Assembly (NCBI RefSeq): GCF_003207895.1
Contig: NZ_NKUB01000028.1
Location: 1 to 34,873, forward strand
Length of the DNA stretch: 34,873 bases
Direction of reading: 5' to 3'
Origin: Komagataeibacter swingsii
Lineage (GTDB): Bacteria > Pseudomonadota > Alphaproteobacteria > Acetobacterales > Acetobacteraceae
Shown: positions 23,269 through 31,183 of the stretch, piece by piece
Numbering within the stretch: the first letter of the stretch is position 1
Layout: each line of letters begins with the position of its first letter
The notes under the pieces: model-generated
Database searches by the model: none
What the model was told of the DNA's origin: nothing
The model's input: the letters and a program-made list of their open reading frames with translations, nothing else
Position numbers and translations under genes: made by a program

Positions 23269-25419
23269 CTATTTTTCCGGTTTCATCAGGCGTGATGCGC
23301 GGCTGAGCGCCATGATCGGGAAAAACTGCCGGTACAGGTCATAGCGCAGCATGAAGGCACGCGAGAGTTCCGCCCCCTGCTGCAGCCGTTTTGACAATGC
23401 AGGATCATCGAGCTTGATGGTCTGGCCAACCCCGTAGCCGGGGAAGCCGGTGCCGGTGAACTCCTTTTCATGCCAGCTTCCATCCGCCTGCTGCAGGTCG
23501 ATCAGGTAACGGCAGCCACGGGCGATCGCCCCGTAATCCTGTGGACGGTTGGCGGCGATCAGCCCCATCAGCGCCCACGCGGTCTGTGATGGCGTGGTCA
23601 CCCCCCGCCCCACCATGGACAGTTCCATATAGGACGCGCAGCTTTCGCCCCAGCCGCCATTTTCCTGCTGGTGGGCCACCAGCCAGTCACAGGCTTTGGT
23701 GATGTAGGGCTGCGTCATGTCCTCGCCAATTGCGGCAAGGGCCGGCAGGACCGCGCCCGTGCCATACAGGTAATTGACGCCCCAGCGGCCAAACCACGGG
23801 CCATCGGGTTCCTGTTCCGCGCGGATATAGGCAAGGGCGCGCTGGATGGTGGGCATGTGGCGCGGCAGGCCCAGAATGCCAAAGGCTTCCAGAACGTGCG
23901 CCGTTACATCAACGGATGGAGGGTCGAGGGCCTCGCCAAAATCACAGAACGGGATCTTCGACAGGATGCTGCGGTTATTGTCCTTGTCGAACGCCCCCCA
24001 GCCGCCGCATTCGCTCTGCATGCCGATCAGCCAGTTCACCCCACGGCTGATGGCTTCCTCCACACCCCGCTTCTTCCATTCCTCGCGGTTACGGCACGAC
24101 GAAAGGGCGATCAGGGCAACGGCGGTATCATCCGTGTCGGGATAGCGGTCATTGGCGTATTCAAATGCCCAGCCGCCGGGTTCCACATCCGGCAACTTGA
24201 TCGACCAGTCGCCCTTGACCCGCACCTGACGGTCCAGCAGCCAGCCCAGCGCCTTTTCCATCTGTGGCGAAAACTGGGTTTCGCCATCGGCGTCGTGCAG
24301 CGCCATGATGGCCAGCATGGTGTCCCATACCGGGCTGTTCGTGGCCTGTATCCAGCTTGCATCGCCCCTGTCATGCCGCCAGCCGGGATCATTCAGGGCG
24401 GATAGCGCCTTGGCCATGACCGGGTGATGGAACTGGTAATCCTCGCCATGCAGCGCCATCAGGCCGTACACCCATGGCGGCTGGATGCCACCCCAGCCAC
24501 CATCGGCATCCTGATGGCGGATGATCCATTCCAGCATGTGCCGGATGGCGGCCTCACGCAGGGTATTGCGCTTGAGGAATCTGGACTGCAGCCAGTGCAG
24601 GCCCCGGTCTGTCGCGCGGAAGAACCGGTCCCACAGGTCGCGCTCGCCCCTGGCGGGCAGTTCGTAATCGAAATTCGCGCGCCCCCCCGGAAACAGGGCA
24701 TCCAGACGGTCCTGCGGGCGCAGCGGGCGAGAGGGCCTGCGGGCGGACAGGATGGCCAGCGGCACCAGTGTCGCACGCGCCCACTGCGCGAAATTATAGA
24801 TGGAAAAGACAAAGTTGTTGGGAAACCAGATGACTTCCGGCGGCAGGTTGGGCGTTTTTTCCCACGGCCATTCCCCGATCAGGGCCAGCCAGTACCGCGT
24901 AAAGACACGGATGTTCTTCAGCCCCCCCTTGCTGGCGATCCATGTGGCGGCCCGGCTTATGGCCGGGTCGTCGGCGGGATAGCCAAGGGAACGCAGGGCG
25001 GCATAGGATTCGACCGTGGCGTTGATATCGCCATTCCCGGCGCCATAATAGGTGCCCCATGACCCGTCCTCGCGCTGCATTTCCAGCAGGGCCTTGCCCA
25101 GACGGGGACGCAGCGGGTGATCGTCAAGGCCAAGAAACCACAGCGCCAGGCACCATTCCGCCTCCATCGAGGCGTTGGACGCGACCGGGCCGACCCAGTG
25201 CCCGTCGGGTTTCTGCTGCCCGACCAGCCAGTCACAGGCGGAAGAAATGGCATGGGACAGGCTGTTATCCATCGTCCGCAGCGCCGAGGCCGCGACCGAA
25301 GCCACGGATTTCCCGCCCCCGTTCACGGACTGGGTGCCGGCCGCGGGGAAAGTGTTGCCGGAAGGGGTGTTGCCGGAAGATGCGGCGGTCTTTGTTAACG
25401 GGCGACTTTCCCTAGTCAT
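23269..25419 (-). CDS. shc: squalene-hopene cyclase
   Basis: This membrane-associated triterpene cyclase turns squalene into hopene and hopanol, the first hopanoid step. The acid motif DTDD is at residues 428-431. Several QW repeats are visible (QKPDGHW, QREDGSWG, QDADGGWGG, QSECGGWGA, QQENGGWGE, QQADGSWHE), as well as PPWVYGLMAL and GWAFEYANDRYPDTDD. The start at 25419 gives 716 residues, with AGG ten bases upstream; in-frame ATGs at 25428 and 25446 have no clear ribosome site. The first 50 residues are a Ser/Gly/Asn-rich extension. Hopanoids are abundant in acetic acid bacteria and linked to ethanol and acid tolerance. A TetR gene lies 57 bases upstream on the same strand. Confidence 0.95.
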   Translation of the reverse strand: MTRESRPLTKTAASSGNTPSGNTFPAAGTQSVNGGGKSVASVAASALRTMDNSLSHAISSACDWLVGQQKPDGHWVGPVASNASMEAEWCLALWFLGLDDHPLRPRLGKALLEMQREDGSWGTYYGAGNGDINATVESYAALRSLGYPADDPAISRAATWIASKGGLKNIRVFTRYWLALIGEWPWEKTPNLPPEVIWFPNNFVFSIYNFAQWARATLVPLAILSARRPSRPLRPQDRLDALFPGGRANFDYELPARGERDLWDRFFRATDRGLHWLQSRFLKRNTLREAAIRHMLEWIIRHQDADGGWGGIQPPWVYGLMALHGEDYQFHHPVMAKALSALNDPGWRHDRGDASWIQATNSPVWDTMLAIMALHDADGETQFSPQMEKALGWLLDRQVRVKGDWSIKLPDVEPGGWAFEYANDRYPDTDDTAVALIALSSCRNREEWKKRGVEEAISRGVNWLIGMQSECGGWGAFDKDNNRSILSKIPFCDFGEALDPPSVDVTAHVLEAFGILGLPRHMPTIQRALAYIRAEQEPDGPWFGRWGVNYLYGTGAVLPALAAIGEDMTQPYITKACDWLVAHQQENGGWGESCASYMELSMVGRGVTTPSQTAWALMGLIAANRPQDYGAIARGCRYLIDLQQADGSWHEKEFTGTGFPGYGVGQTIKLDDPALSKRLQQGAELSRAFMLRYDLYRQFFPIMALSRASRLMKPEK

Positions 25420-25476
25420 GTTTTCCATACCTGTGCGAAATGTCATGGAGGATCTGAATGATCTTGTTGGCCTGAA

Positions 25477-26031
25477 TTACGGCGTGCAGGGGTCGGACAG
25501 GATCAGTTGCTGGAAATCGGCAAAGGCCGTTTTCCACCATCCCGGGTCCATTTCCATAAAACCGAGGCTTCTTAGAAAAAATGCTCCTTCAGCGGCAAAT
25601 ATCGCGGTGCGGGCCTGACGGGCTTCCCGACAGTCAGGATCGCACCCGTTAAACCACCCCGCGTACCACGCGCGTATCTTCTGTAAATATTTTGGCGACT
25701 GAAGCAAGGTGACAAGCATGCCGACCATTCTGACCTGGGTTGTATCATCAATCTGGCTGACGGTCAGGACATAGGCACGCGCCCGGTCAATGATCCCGGC
25801 ATCGGGACCGATATGCCGGGCGACGCTTGCATCGAATGCCGCAAGCCAGCGATCGATCAGCGCGGTCATCAGGTCGTCCTTGCTGCCGAAGCGGTACTGC
25901 AGGCCCCCCTTGGTAATGCCTGCCTCCCTTGCCACGGCTTCCAGCGTCAGGGCGGCCACACCCTCGCGGTGGACAAGCTGTTCGACACAGTCCAGGACAT
26001 GTTCGCGATCAATAGTTCTGGGACGCGCCAT
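25477..26031 (-). CDS. TetR-family regulator upstream of shc
   Basis: This 184-residue regulator starts at ATG 26031 (MARPRTIDREHVLD) with AGAGG six bases upstream; an in-frame ATG at 26076 would add a 15-residue tail that is not family-like. The helix-turn-helix is typical: ALTLEAVAREAGITKGGLQYRFGSKDDLMTALIDRWL. The C-terminal domain contains a MLVTLLQSPKYLQKIRAWYAGW segment and two Cys near GCDPDC. It ends 57 bases before shc on the same strand and may be co-transcribed with it. It could repress itself and shc. It is not closely related to the two TetR proteins at 17786-19376. Confidence 0.85.
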   Translation of the reverse strand: MARPRTIDREHVLDCVEQLVHREGVAALTLEAVAREAGITKGGLQYRFGSKDDLMTALIDRWLAAFDASVARHIGPDAGIIDRARAYVLTVSQIDDTTQVRMVGMLVTLLQSPKYLQKIRAWYAGWFNGCDPDCREARQARTAIFAAEGAFFLRSLGFMEMDPGWWKTAFADFQQLILSDPCTP

Positions 26032-26164
26032 GCGGTGCCTCTGCCGTTTCAATCCAACCGTATGGAAATAAAACACGCACCGTCATCGCGCAAGCCGGAA
26101 TCAGCAGCGTCCCATGCCGTGCGGAGGGGCGCCGGTTACGCCCCATCCGCACGGCAGCCATGGC

Positions 26165-26211
26165 GGAACGCCGCCTGTTTGAAACAAGGCGGCGTCCCAT
26201 AAAACTTTTTC
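26165..26211 (-). repeat. cloverleaf palindromic repeat, copy C (partial, degenerate)
   Basis: This copy keeps the GC-rich hairpin (ACGCCGCCTGTTTGAAACAAGGCGGCGT in pieces: arms GCCGCCT and AGGCGGC) and one outer arm (AAAACTTTTT). The AAGCTT hairpin and the other outer arm are gone. It lies just after the reductase gene that ends at 26220, and the hairpin could end that transcript. Confidence 0.55.
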
Positions 26212-26219
26212 GTAAGTCC

Positions 26220-27164
26220 CTACAGGCCCAGCGTCAGGGACGGGCTGCGGCTGCGTGAACAGCACAGGGCGATATTGCCACCCTGTTCCTCTTCCGTCAG
26301 GACCATGTCCCGATGGTCCCCCTCCCCGGACAGCAGCGGCACCACGCAGGCCCCGCACATGCCCTGTTCACATGACAGGGGCACATCCACCCCCGCCGCC
26401 AGCAGGGCGGATGCAATGCTCTGCCCCGCCGGCACGGTCACGGTCTGCCCCGATCGCGCCAGGACCACCTCGAACGGACGGTCCGACAGGGCATGGGATG
26501 ATTCCACGGGCCGGAAATATTCTGTATGGATCTGCTCCCCCCGCCACCCTGCCGCCACGGCATGGGCATAAACGGCATCCATGAACCCGTCCGGCCCGCA
26601 CAGCATGATGGCCGTGTCGGCACACGGGCTGTCCAGCGCATCCGGATACCCGTTTGTCAGGCCGGGACTGAAACGGACATGCGCCGCATAAGGGGGCGTG
26701 CGCAGCATATCCCCAAACGGCGCGTGTCCCGGCGCGCGGGCATAATAACAAAGCTGCCAGTCCGCGCCGTCCCGCTGCAACCGCATCATCATGGACAGCA
26801 GCGGGGTCACGCCAATCCCGCCCGCGACAAGGATATAGCGCCGTGCCTGCGGCAGGGGAAACGCATTGCGCGGGCGGGATATCCGCAGTTCCATGCCCTG
26901 CCGCACCTGCGTGCACAGGGATTCCGACCCGCCACGGGAATTCGCCTCGCGCCTGATGCACAGGTCATAGGCGGATGGATCATCAGCCGATCCACACAGG
27001 GAATACTGCCGGACCAGGCCCGCAGGCGTCATGACATCCACATGCGCGCCGGGTTCAAAACCCGGCAGGGCGTCATCACCGGCGCGCGCAACCAGGCGCA
27101 GGCGCACGCACCCGGCCCCTTCCGGGGCGGCGTCATCAACGATTACAGGAAACAGGGAAGACAT
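26220..27164 (-). CDS. VanB-type oxygenase reductase (FMN, NAD, 2Fe-2S)
   Basis: This 314-residue cytoplasmic reductase passes electrons from NAD(P)H through FMN and a 2Fe-2S centre to the partner oxygenase. The order of domains is that of phthalate-dioxygenase-reductase/VanB proteins: a flavin domain (RQYSLCG near residues 55-61), a nucleotide domain (GGIGVTPLLSM near 115-125, and LCGPDGFM), and a C-terminal plant-type ferredoxin with Cys265, Cys270, Cys273 and Cys301 or Cys302. The start has AGGA ten bases upstream and lies 14 bases after the Rieske gene, so the two are one operon. Confidence 0.9.
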   Translation of the reverse strand: MSSLFPVIVDDAAPEGAGCVRLRLVARAGDDALPGFEPGAHVDVMTPAGLVRQYSLCGSADDPSAYDLCIRREANSRGGSESLCTQVRQGMELRISRPRNAFPLPQARRYILVAGGIGVTPLLSMMMRLQRDGADWQLCYYARAPGHAPFGDMLRTPPYAAHVRFSPGLTNGYPDALDSPCADTAIMLCGPDGFMDAVYAHAVAAGWRGEQIHTEYFRPVESSHALSDRPFEVVLARSGQTVTVPAGQSIASALLAAGVDVPLSCEQGMCGACVVPLLSGEGDHRDMVLTEEEQGGNIALCCSRSRSPSLTLGL

Positions 27165-27178
27165 GGGCCGTGTTTCCT

Positions 27179-28234
27179 TCAGGCGGTAAAGAACTGGCTC
27201 AGCCCCATCGTGCGCAGGGCGCGGCGATAGGCGATCGAACTGCGGTCGGCCATCACATGTGCCTCCAGCATCGGGTCCAGTGGCAGGTTTTCCGGCTTCT
27301 GGGCCTCGACCAGCGCGCGATCTTCCTCGAACACCCTCAGGTTGAAATCGTACACATCCTGCAGCGGCAATGCCTTGTCGAAGTTACGGCACATCGGCGC
27401 GAACATGCGCGTCTGCCGGGCCGATACGGGGGATGCCGCGTTCATGATGACAAGGCGGCCATTATCGGGAAAATGGATTTCCAGCGTCGCGGTAAAGGGC
27501 ACATGCACCCGGAAATGCCGCAGCCATTCAAAACCCGGCCGCCCGCGGTCGGATCTGCCGATGGGGTAGTTGCCGACGCTGCTGCGGTATTCGGCTTCGA
27601 ACCCATCCGGCGTGATGCGGGTTTTATAGGGTGGCACGACAGGGTTGTCGGGATCGGCGAAGGTATCGGTATGGACGAAGGCGAAATGCGCCACGTCAAT
27701 GAACCCTTCGACCTGCCTTCCCGCAAAACCGGCAATATCGATCCACGGGCAGTTGATCTGCTGGAAGTCCGGGTCATTCCAGTGCGGCATGGGGGGAATG
27801 GCGACTGCATCCCCCTCCGGCCGCAGGCAGGTCCAGATCAGGCCGTAGCGTTCCACCGCCGGATAGGTGCGCAGGTTGAGCCTTGACGGGATGGCGCTGT
27901 CGGGATGGGCGGGCACCCTGACACACTTCCCCTGCCCGCCAAAACGGAACCCGTGATAGGCGCAGGCCACGCTCCGCCCATCGCCCCTGCCCATGCTGAG
28001 CGGCACGCCACGATGGGGGCACAGGTCATCGGCAATGACTATGTCCGCATCCGCCCGATAGACCACCAGCGGCGCATCCAGCAGGGTCACGCCCAGCGGC
28101 TGTTCGCCCAGTTCACGCGCAAGGGCTACGGGGTACCAGCACCGGGCGAGGATGTTCCAGTCATCCACGTCGAACGTCATGGTACGGGGCAGGCTGTGGG
28201 GTGCGGCGGGGCGCGGGCTGGTGGCGGTGGTCAC
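27179..28234 (-). CDS. Rieske mononuclear iron oxygenase, VanA-like
   Basis: This 351-residue oxygenase subunit would hydroxylate or demethylate an aromatic or similar compound with electrons from the reductase next to it. A Rieske centre is seen at CPHRG (Cys72, His74) and CAYHG (Cys91, His94). The mononuclear iron site is EGFIDVAHFAFVH (Asp180, His183, His188). The start is GTG at 28234 with a strong AGGAGG seven bases upstream. Length and VanAB-like pairing fit the vanillate demethylase or toluene-sulfonate monooxygenase group, but the substrate is not readable. A divergent LysR gene 118 bases away is the likely regulator. Confidence 0.9.
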   Translation of the reverse strand: MTTATSPRPAAPHSLPRTMTFDVDDWNILARCWYPVALARELGEQPLGVTLLDAPLVVYRADADIVIADDLCPHRGVPLSMGRGDGRSVACAYHGFRFGGQGKCVRVPAHPDSAIPSRLNLRTYPAVERYGLIWTCLRPEGDAVAIPPMPHWNDPDFQQINCPWIDIAGFAGRQVEGFIDVAHFAFVHTDTFADPDNPVVPPYKTRITPDGFEAEYRSSVGNYPIGRSDRGRPGFEWLRHFRVHVPFTATLEIHFPDNGRLVIMNAASPVSARQTRMFAPMCRNFDKALPLQDVYDFNLRVFEEDRALVEAQKPENLPLDPMLEAHVMADRSSIAYRRALRTMGLSQFFTA

Positions 28235-28334
28235 GATCGGTCCTCCTGAACGGGCCGGGGCTGCCCGGCGGTTTCCAGAAGGATCATTTCACAGGCGATG
28301 CGCTCTCAGATATATCATAATTGATCCTTGTTCA

Positions 28335-28349
28335 TTCTTGAAATAAGAA
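28335..28349. promoter_or_regulatory. candidate LysR-type binding site
   Basis: TTCTT (28335-28339) and AAGAA (28345-28349) form an inverted repeat with the T-N11-A spacing usual for LysR regulators. It lies four bases before the LysR start and 101 bases from the Rieske gene. It could serve auto-repression. The site that would activate the Rieske operon was not found. Confidence 0.4.
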
Positions 28350-28352
28350 CGC

Positions 28353-29258
28353 ATGCAGCCCTTTTCGCGCTTCCTGGTCTATTTCCTGGCCGTCGCCCGC
28401 CACCGTTCCATCCGCAGGGCGGCGGAGGACCTGCATATTGCGGGGTCCGCCATCAACCGGCACATCCTGCTGGGGGAAAAACAGTTGCAGACCCCGCTGT
28501 TCGAACGCCTGCCCACGGGCATGCGCCTGACGGCGGCGGGTGAACTGCTGTATGGCTGCGCGCGGCGCTGGGTCAGGGAACTGGATGACCTGAACCGCCA
28601 GATTGATGACCTGAAGGGCATACGCCGTGGCCAGGTTGACCTGCTGGCGCCCGAGGCCCTGTCACGCGCCTTCCTGCCCGAACTGGTCACGCGCATGCGG
28701 CGCAGCCATCCCGGCGTGGTGCTGAACCTGAACATCCGCGACAACCGGCGGATCCATCATGCCCTGCTGTCTGGCGAGGGCGACCTTGCCCTTGTGCTGG
28801 ACCCTGAGGAGATGCGCGACCTTACGGTCATCCGCCGCATGTCCTTTCCGCTTGGCTTCATCTGCCCGCCCGGCCATCCGCTGGCGCGACACGCCGCTGT
28901 CAGGCTGACGCAATGCGCGGATTACCCCATGGTGGCGCCGGAACAGCCACTTGCGCTTTCATCCGTCTTCGCACGGCTTATGGATGCCCGGCGCATCATC
29001 CCCCACGTCGCGGCACGAGCGAATAATGTGCAGATGATCATTTCCCTTGTCACCGGCGGGATCGGTATCGGTTTCCTGAGTTCCCTGGATGTGATGTCCG
29101 AAGTGATGCGGGGGGATCTGGCCTTTGTGCCACTGGTGGGTGCGAACGTGCCGCACCTGACGCTGGCGCTGGTGCATGATCGCACGCGCCAGCTTTCGCG
29201 CACCATGTATCTGGTCGAGAACATTATCGAGGACATCATGTCCCGGCATGTGCCCTGA
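28353..29258 (+). CDS. LysR-family regulator, divergent from oxygenase operon
   Basis: This 301-residue regulator has an N-terminal helix-turn-helix (RSIRRAAEDLHIAGSAINRHILLGEKQLQTPLFER in two parts, about residues 18-53) and a LysR substrate-binding domain from about residue 90 to 297, with GIGIGFLSSLDV near the end. It is transcribed away from the Rieske/reductase pair with a 118-base gap, the usual arrangement for a LysR activator and its target. The inducer is probably the oxygenase substrate. It has a normal length and no visible defect. No clear ribosome site lies before ATG 28353. Confidence 0.9.
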   Translation: MQPFSRFLVYFLAVARHRSIRRAAEDLHIAGSAINRHILLGEKQLQTPLFERLPTGMRLTAAGELLYGCARRWVRELDDLNRQIDDLKGIRRGQVDLLAPEALSRAFLPELVTRMRRSHPGVVLNLNIRDNRRIHHALLSGEGDLALVLDPEEMRDLTVIRRMSFPLGFICPPGHPLARHAAVRLTQCADYPMVAPEQPLALSSVFARLMDARRIIPHVAARANNVQMIISLVTGGIGIGFLSSLDVMSEVMRGDLAFVPLVGANVPHLTLALVHDRTRQLSRTMYLVENIIEDIMSRHVP

Positions 29259-29312
29259 GCGGGTATATCCGCAAAAGAAGGGCGTATCTGAAGTTACCTG
29301 CAAATCAAGAGG

Positions 29313-29389
29313 ACGTTTTTGGTAACGCTTTTCCAGAAATCTTCAGGAAACACCGCCTTTCTGAAAACAGGCGGCACCCGAAGACCTTT
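29313..29389 (+). repeat. cloverleaf palindromic repeat, copy D (diverged)
   Basis: This copy has the same orientation as the one at 33035-33114. The GC-rich hairpin is clear (ACCGCCTTT with AGGCGGC), the outer arms are present but changed (CGTTTTTGG and CCCGAAGACCTTT), and the middle hairpin is eroded. It fills the gap between the convergent LysR and tannase genes. Confidence 0.65.
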
Positions 29390-29393
29390 ATTT

Positions 29394-30986
29394 TCATTCA
29401 GGTGTTACGCAGCCAAAACTGCCTGCGTCATCCATGTTGCCCCGGCCATCATACCGCGCGACCTTCGGCCATGCGCAGAGTGGCCGCGTGCGCACGACCT
29501 GCCCATTATCCACGCGCGCCGCAATGATCTGCTCCGGCGCCTGTTTGTGGCTGACCCAGTCATCAATCGCACCCAGCTTGCTGAACGTGTCACACGCCGC
29601 ACCGCCATAGCAGTGCCCCATGCCCGGAATGACGATCAGGCGCACCGCATCCGCGCCCACAGGCCCGGCATTGCGCTGCACCGCCTGATAATATCCCGCC
29701 AGTTGTTCAGGGTTATGCCCGTCGTTCCAGCCGATATACATGAGCAGCCTGCCGCCATGACGGAAGAAAGGCGTCAGGTTGTCATCCACATGCAGCAGGG
29801 GGCCGACCCTGCGCGTGGCTTCCTGAATGTCCGTATCCCATTTCAGCGTTGTCCAGTCCCAGTCCGGGTTCTGGAACGCCGCGTATCTGAACAGGTCGAG
29901 GGCAACGGGGAACGGCCTGCCATCGGCCGAGAACCCGTCCTCGCTCCCCTTCGCCGGGCCGGGGAAAATGACCTGGTGCGTCTGCGGGTCAAGTGGCCCC
30001 TGGTAGATGTTGTTGGCGGCCTGTACCTCGTTGGCGGTCAGGCAGTTCGCCGTGTCCTTCCCCCTGCACCGCAACTGTTCGGGAGTGAAGGTGCATCTGT
30101 CCGGTTCATCCACAAAACCCTGTTTCCTGCCAACGGGTGACGCGCAGGCATTCATGACCGCCGTGTTCAGCAGGTGGAATTTGTCCCGCGATACGCGCAG
30201 GGCCGGGTTATGGTAGCTCATCCATCCCGCCCATAGCTGTTCGGCGTTGAAGTTCACGATCGGGTTGGGCGGCGCACCGGCCACGATCCCGTCATAGTCA
30301 TCGGGATAACGCCTGGCCTCGATCAGCCCTTCCAGCCCACCCAGCGAGCAGCCGATCCAGTAGGCATGCGCCGCCTTCCGGCCATAGAAATTCCGGATCA
30401 GCGCCTTTGCCGCCACCGTCATCAGGTGATCTGCGCGATAGGCGTAATCGACCATCTTTTCCGGGTGCCCCAGCGTAAAACGCCCGCCCTGCCCTTCGGG
30501 GGTGGAACTGTCATGCCCGGTATCCGTGCTGGCCACGGCATAGCCTTCGGCTACCCCCGTCGCCATGCCATAATACATGAGTGAGCCAGCCCAGCCGAAA
30601 TTGCCAACCCCCAGCAACCTGCCATTCCAGCCCTTCAGCGGCAGCCAGACTTCGGTGCGGATACGGGAATCAGATGACGGATGCAGCGTAATGGCCACGC
30701 GGCAGAAAGCGGGATTGGGAGCCTGTGTCGGGTGTCCGGCCACGTTCATGCCCGGCGCCGACATGATGTGGGTCAACTGGTCCTGCGGGGGGCGCCAGCT
30801 TCCGGCGGGCACTGTCTCCACCGTGGTGAAGGTCGCATCCGGCAACGCGCTGCGGGCAAGGTCGGCGCAGCTTGTGGCATGGGCATCCGCTGTATCCAGC
30901 ATCGCAAGGGCTGTCCCCGCGACCAGCAGGGACAACAGGCGGGACAGGCCACATGAACGTTTGGGAAGGGATGCAGGACGGGACAT
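29394..30986 (-). CDS. tannase/feruloyl esterase family protein, exported
   Basis: This 530-residue secreted esterase belongs to the tannase family (PF07519), whose members split phenolic esters such as feruloylated sugars, gallates or MHET. The start at 30986 has AGGA eight bases upstream and gives a signal peptide (SRLLSLLVAGTALAMLDTADAHA). The longer frame to 31229 has no signal-like start. The family catalytic set is present: Ser214 in GCSLGG with the Cys before it, Asp422 in GWNDGHN, and His458 in GMGHCYGG with the Cys after it, which gives the CS-D-HC disulfide pattern. Substrate is unknown. The Rieske/reductase operon nearby would fit use of a released phenolic acid, but this link is inference. 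Confidence 0.88.
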   Translation of the reverse strand: MSRPASLPKRSCGLSRLLSLLVAGTALAMLDTADAHATSCADLARSALPDATFTTVETVPAGSWRPPQDQLTHIMSAPGMNVAGHPTQAPNPAFCRVAITLHPSSDSRIRTEVWLPLKGWNGRLLGVGNFGWAGSLMYYGMATGVAEGYAVASTDTGHDSSTPEGQGGRFTLGHPEKMVDYAYRADHLMTVAAKALIRNFYGRKAAHAYWIGCSLGGLEGLIEARRYPDDYDGIVAGAPPNPIVNFNAEQLWAGWMSYHNPALRVSRDKFHLLNTAVMNACASPVGRKQGFVDEPDRCTFTPEQLRCRGKDTANCLTANEVQAANNIYQGPLDPQTHQVIFPGPAKGSEDGFSADGRPFPVALDLFRYAAFQNPDWDWTTLKWDTDIQEATRRVGPLLHVDDNLTPFFRHGGRLLMYIGWNDGHNPEQLAGYYQAVQRNAGPVGADAVRLIVIPGMGHCYGGAACDTFSKLGAIDDWVSHKQAPEQIIAARVDNGQVVRTRPLCAWPKVARYDGRGNMDDAGSFGCVTPE

Positions 30987-31027
30987 GACGGTTTCCTGAC
31001 GGATCATTGCAACAGGGCCGCAGCCAT

Positions 31028-31042
31028 GCCGGACAGTCCGGC
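31028..31042. promoter_or_regulatory. inverted repeat, site 1 between tannase and DUF3500 genes
   Basis: GCCGGAC and GTCCGGC flank a single A, forming a 15-bp perfect palindrome 41 bases before the tannase start. The same arms recur at 31120-31140. Confidence 0.5.
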
Positions 31043-31119
31043 AAGACGGATACCGCCCTGACAACAGCCCGTATTCTGGACAGGAAAACCATAAAAGGGA
31101 AAGCCCTTGATCGCGTGAC

Positions 31120-31140
31120 GCCGGACGGGCAGTGTCCGGC
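31120..31140. promoter_or_regulatory. inverted repeat, site 2 between tannase and DUF3500 genes
   Basis: The same arms as site 1, GCCGGAC and GTCCGGC, are seven bases apart here. The site ends 43 bases before the DUF3500 start. Each divergent gene thus has one such site just upstream, which suggests one regulator for both. Confidence 0.5.
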
Positions 31141-31183
31141 AACACGAAAACGATCCCATGCAACGGCGAAAAGCAGAGGACTG

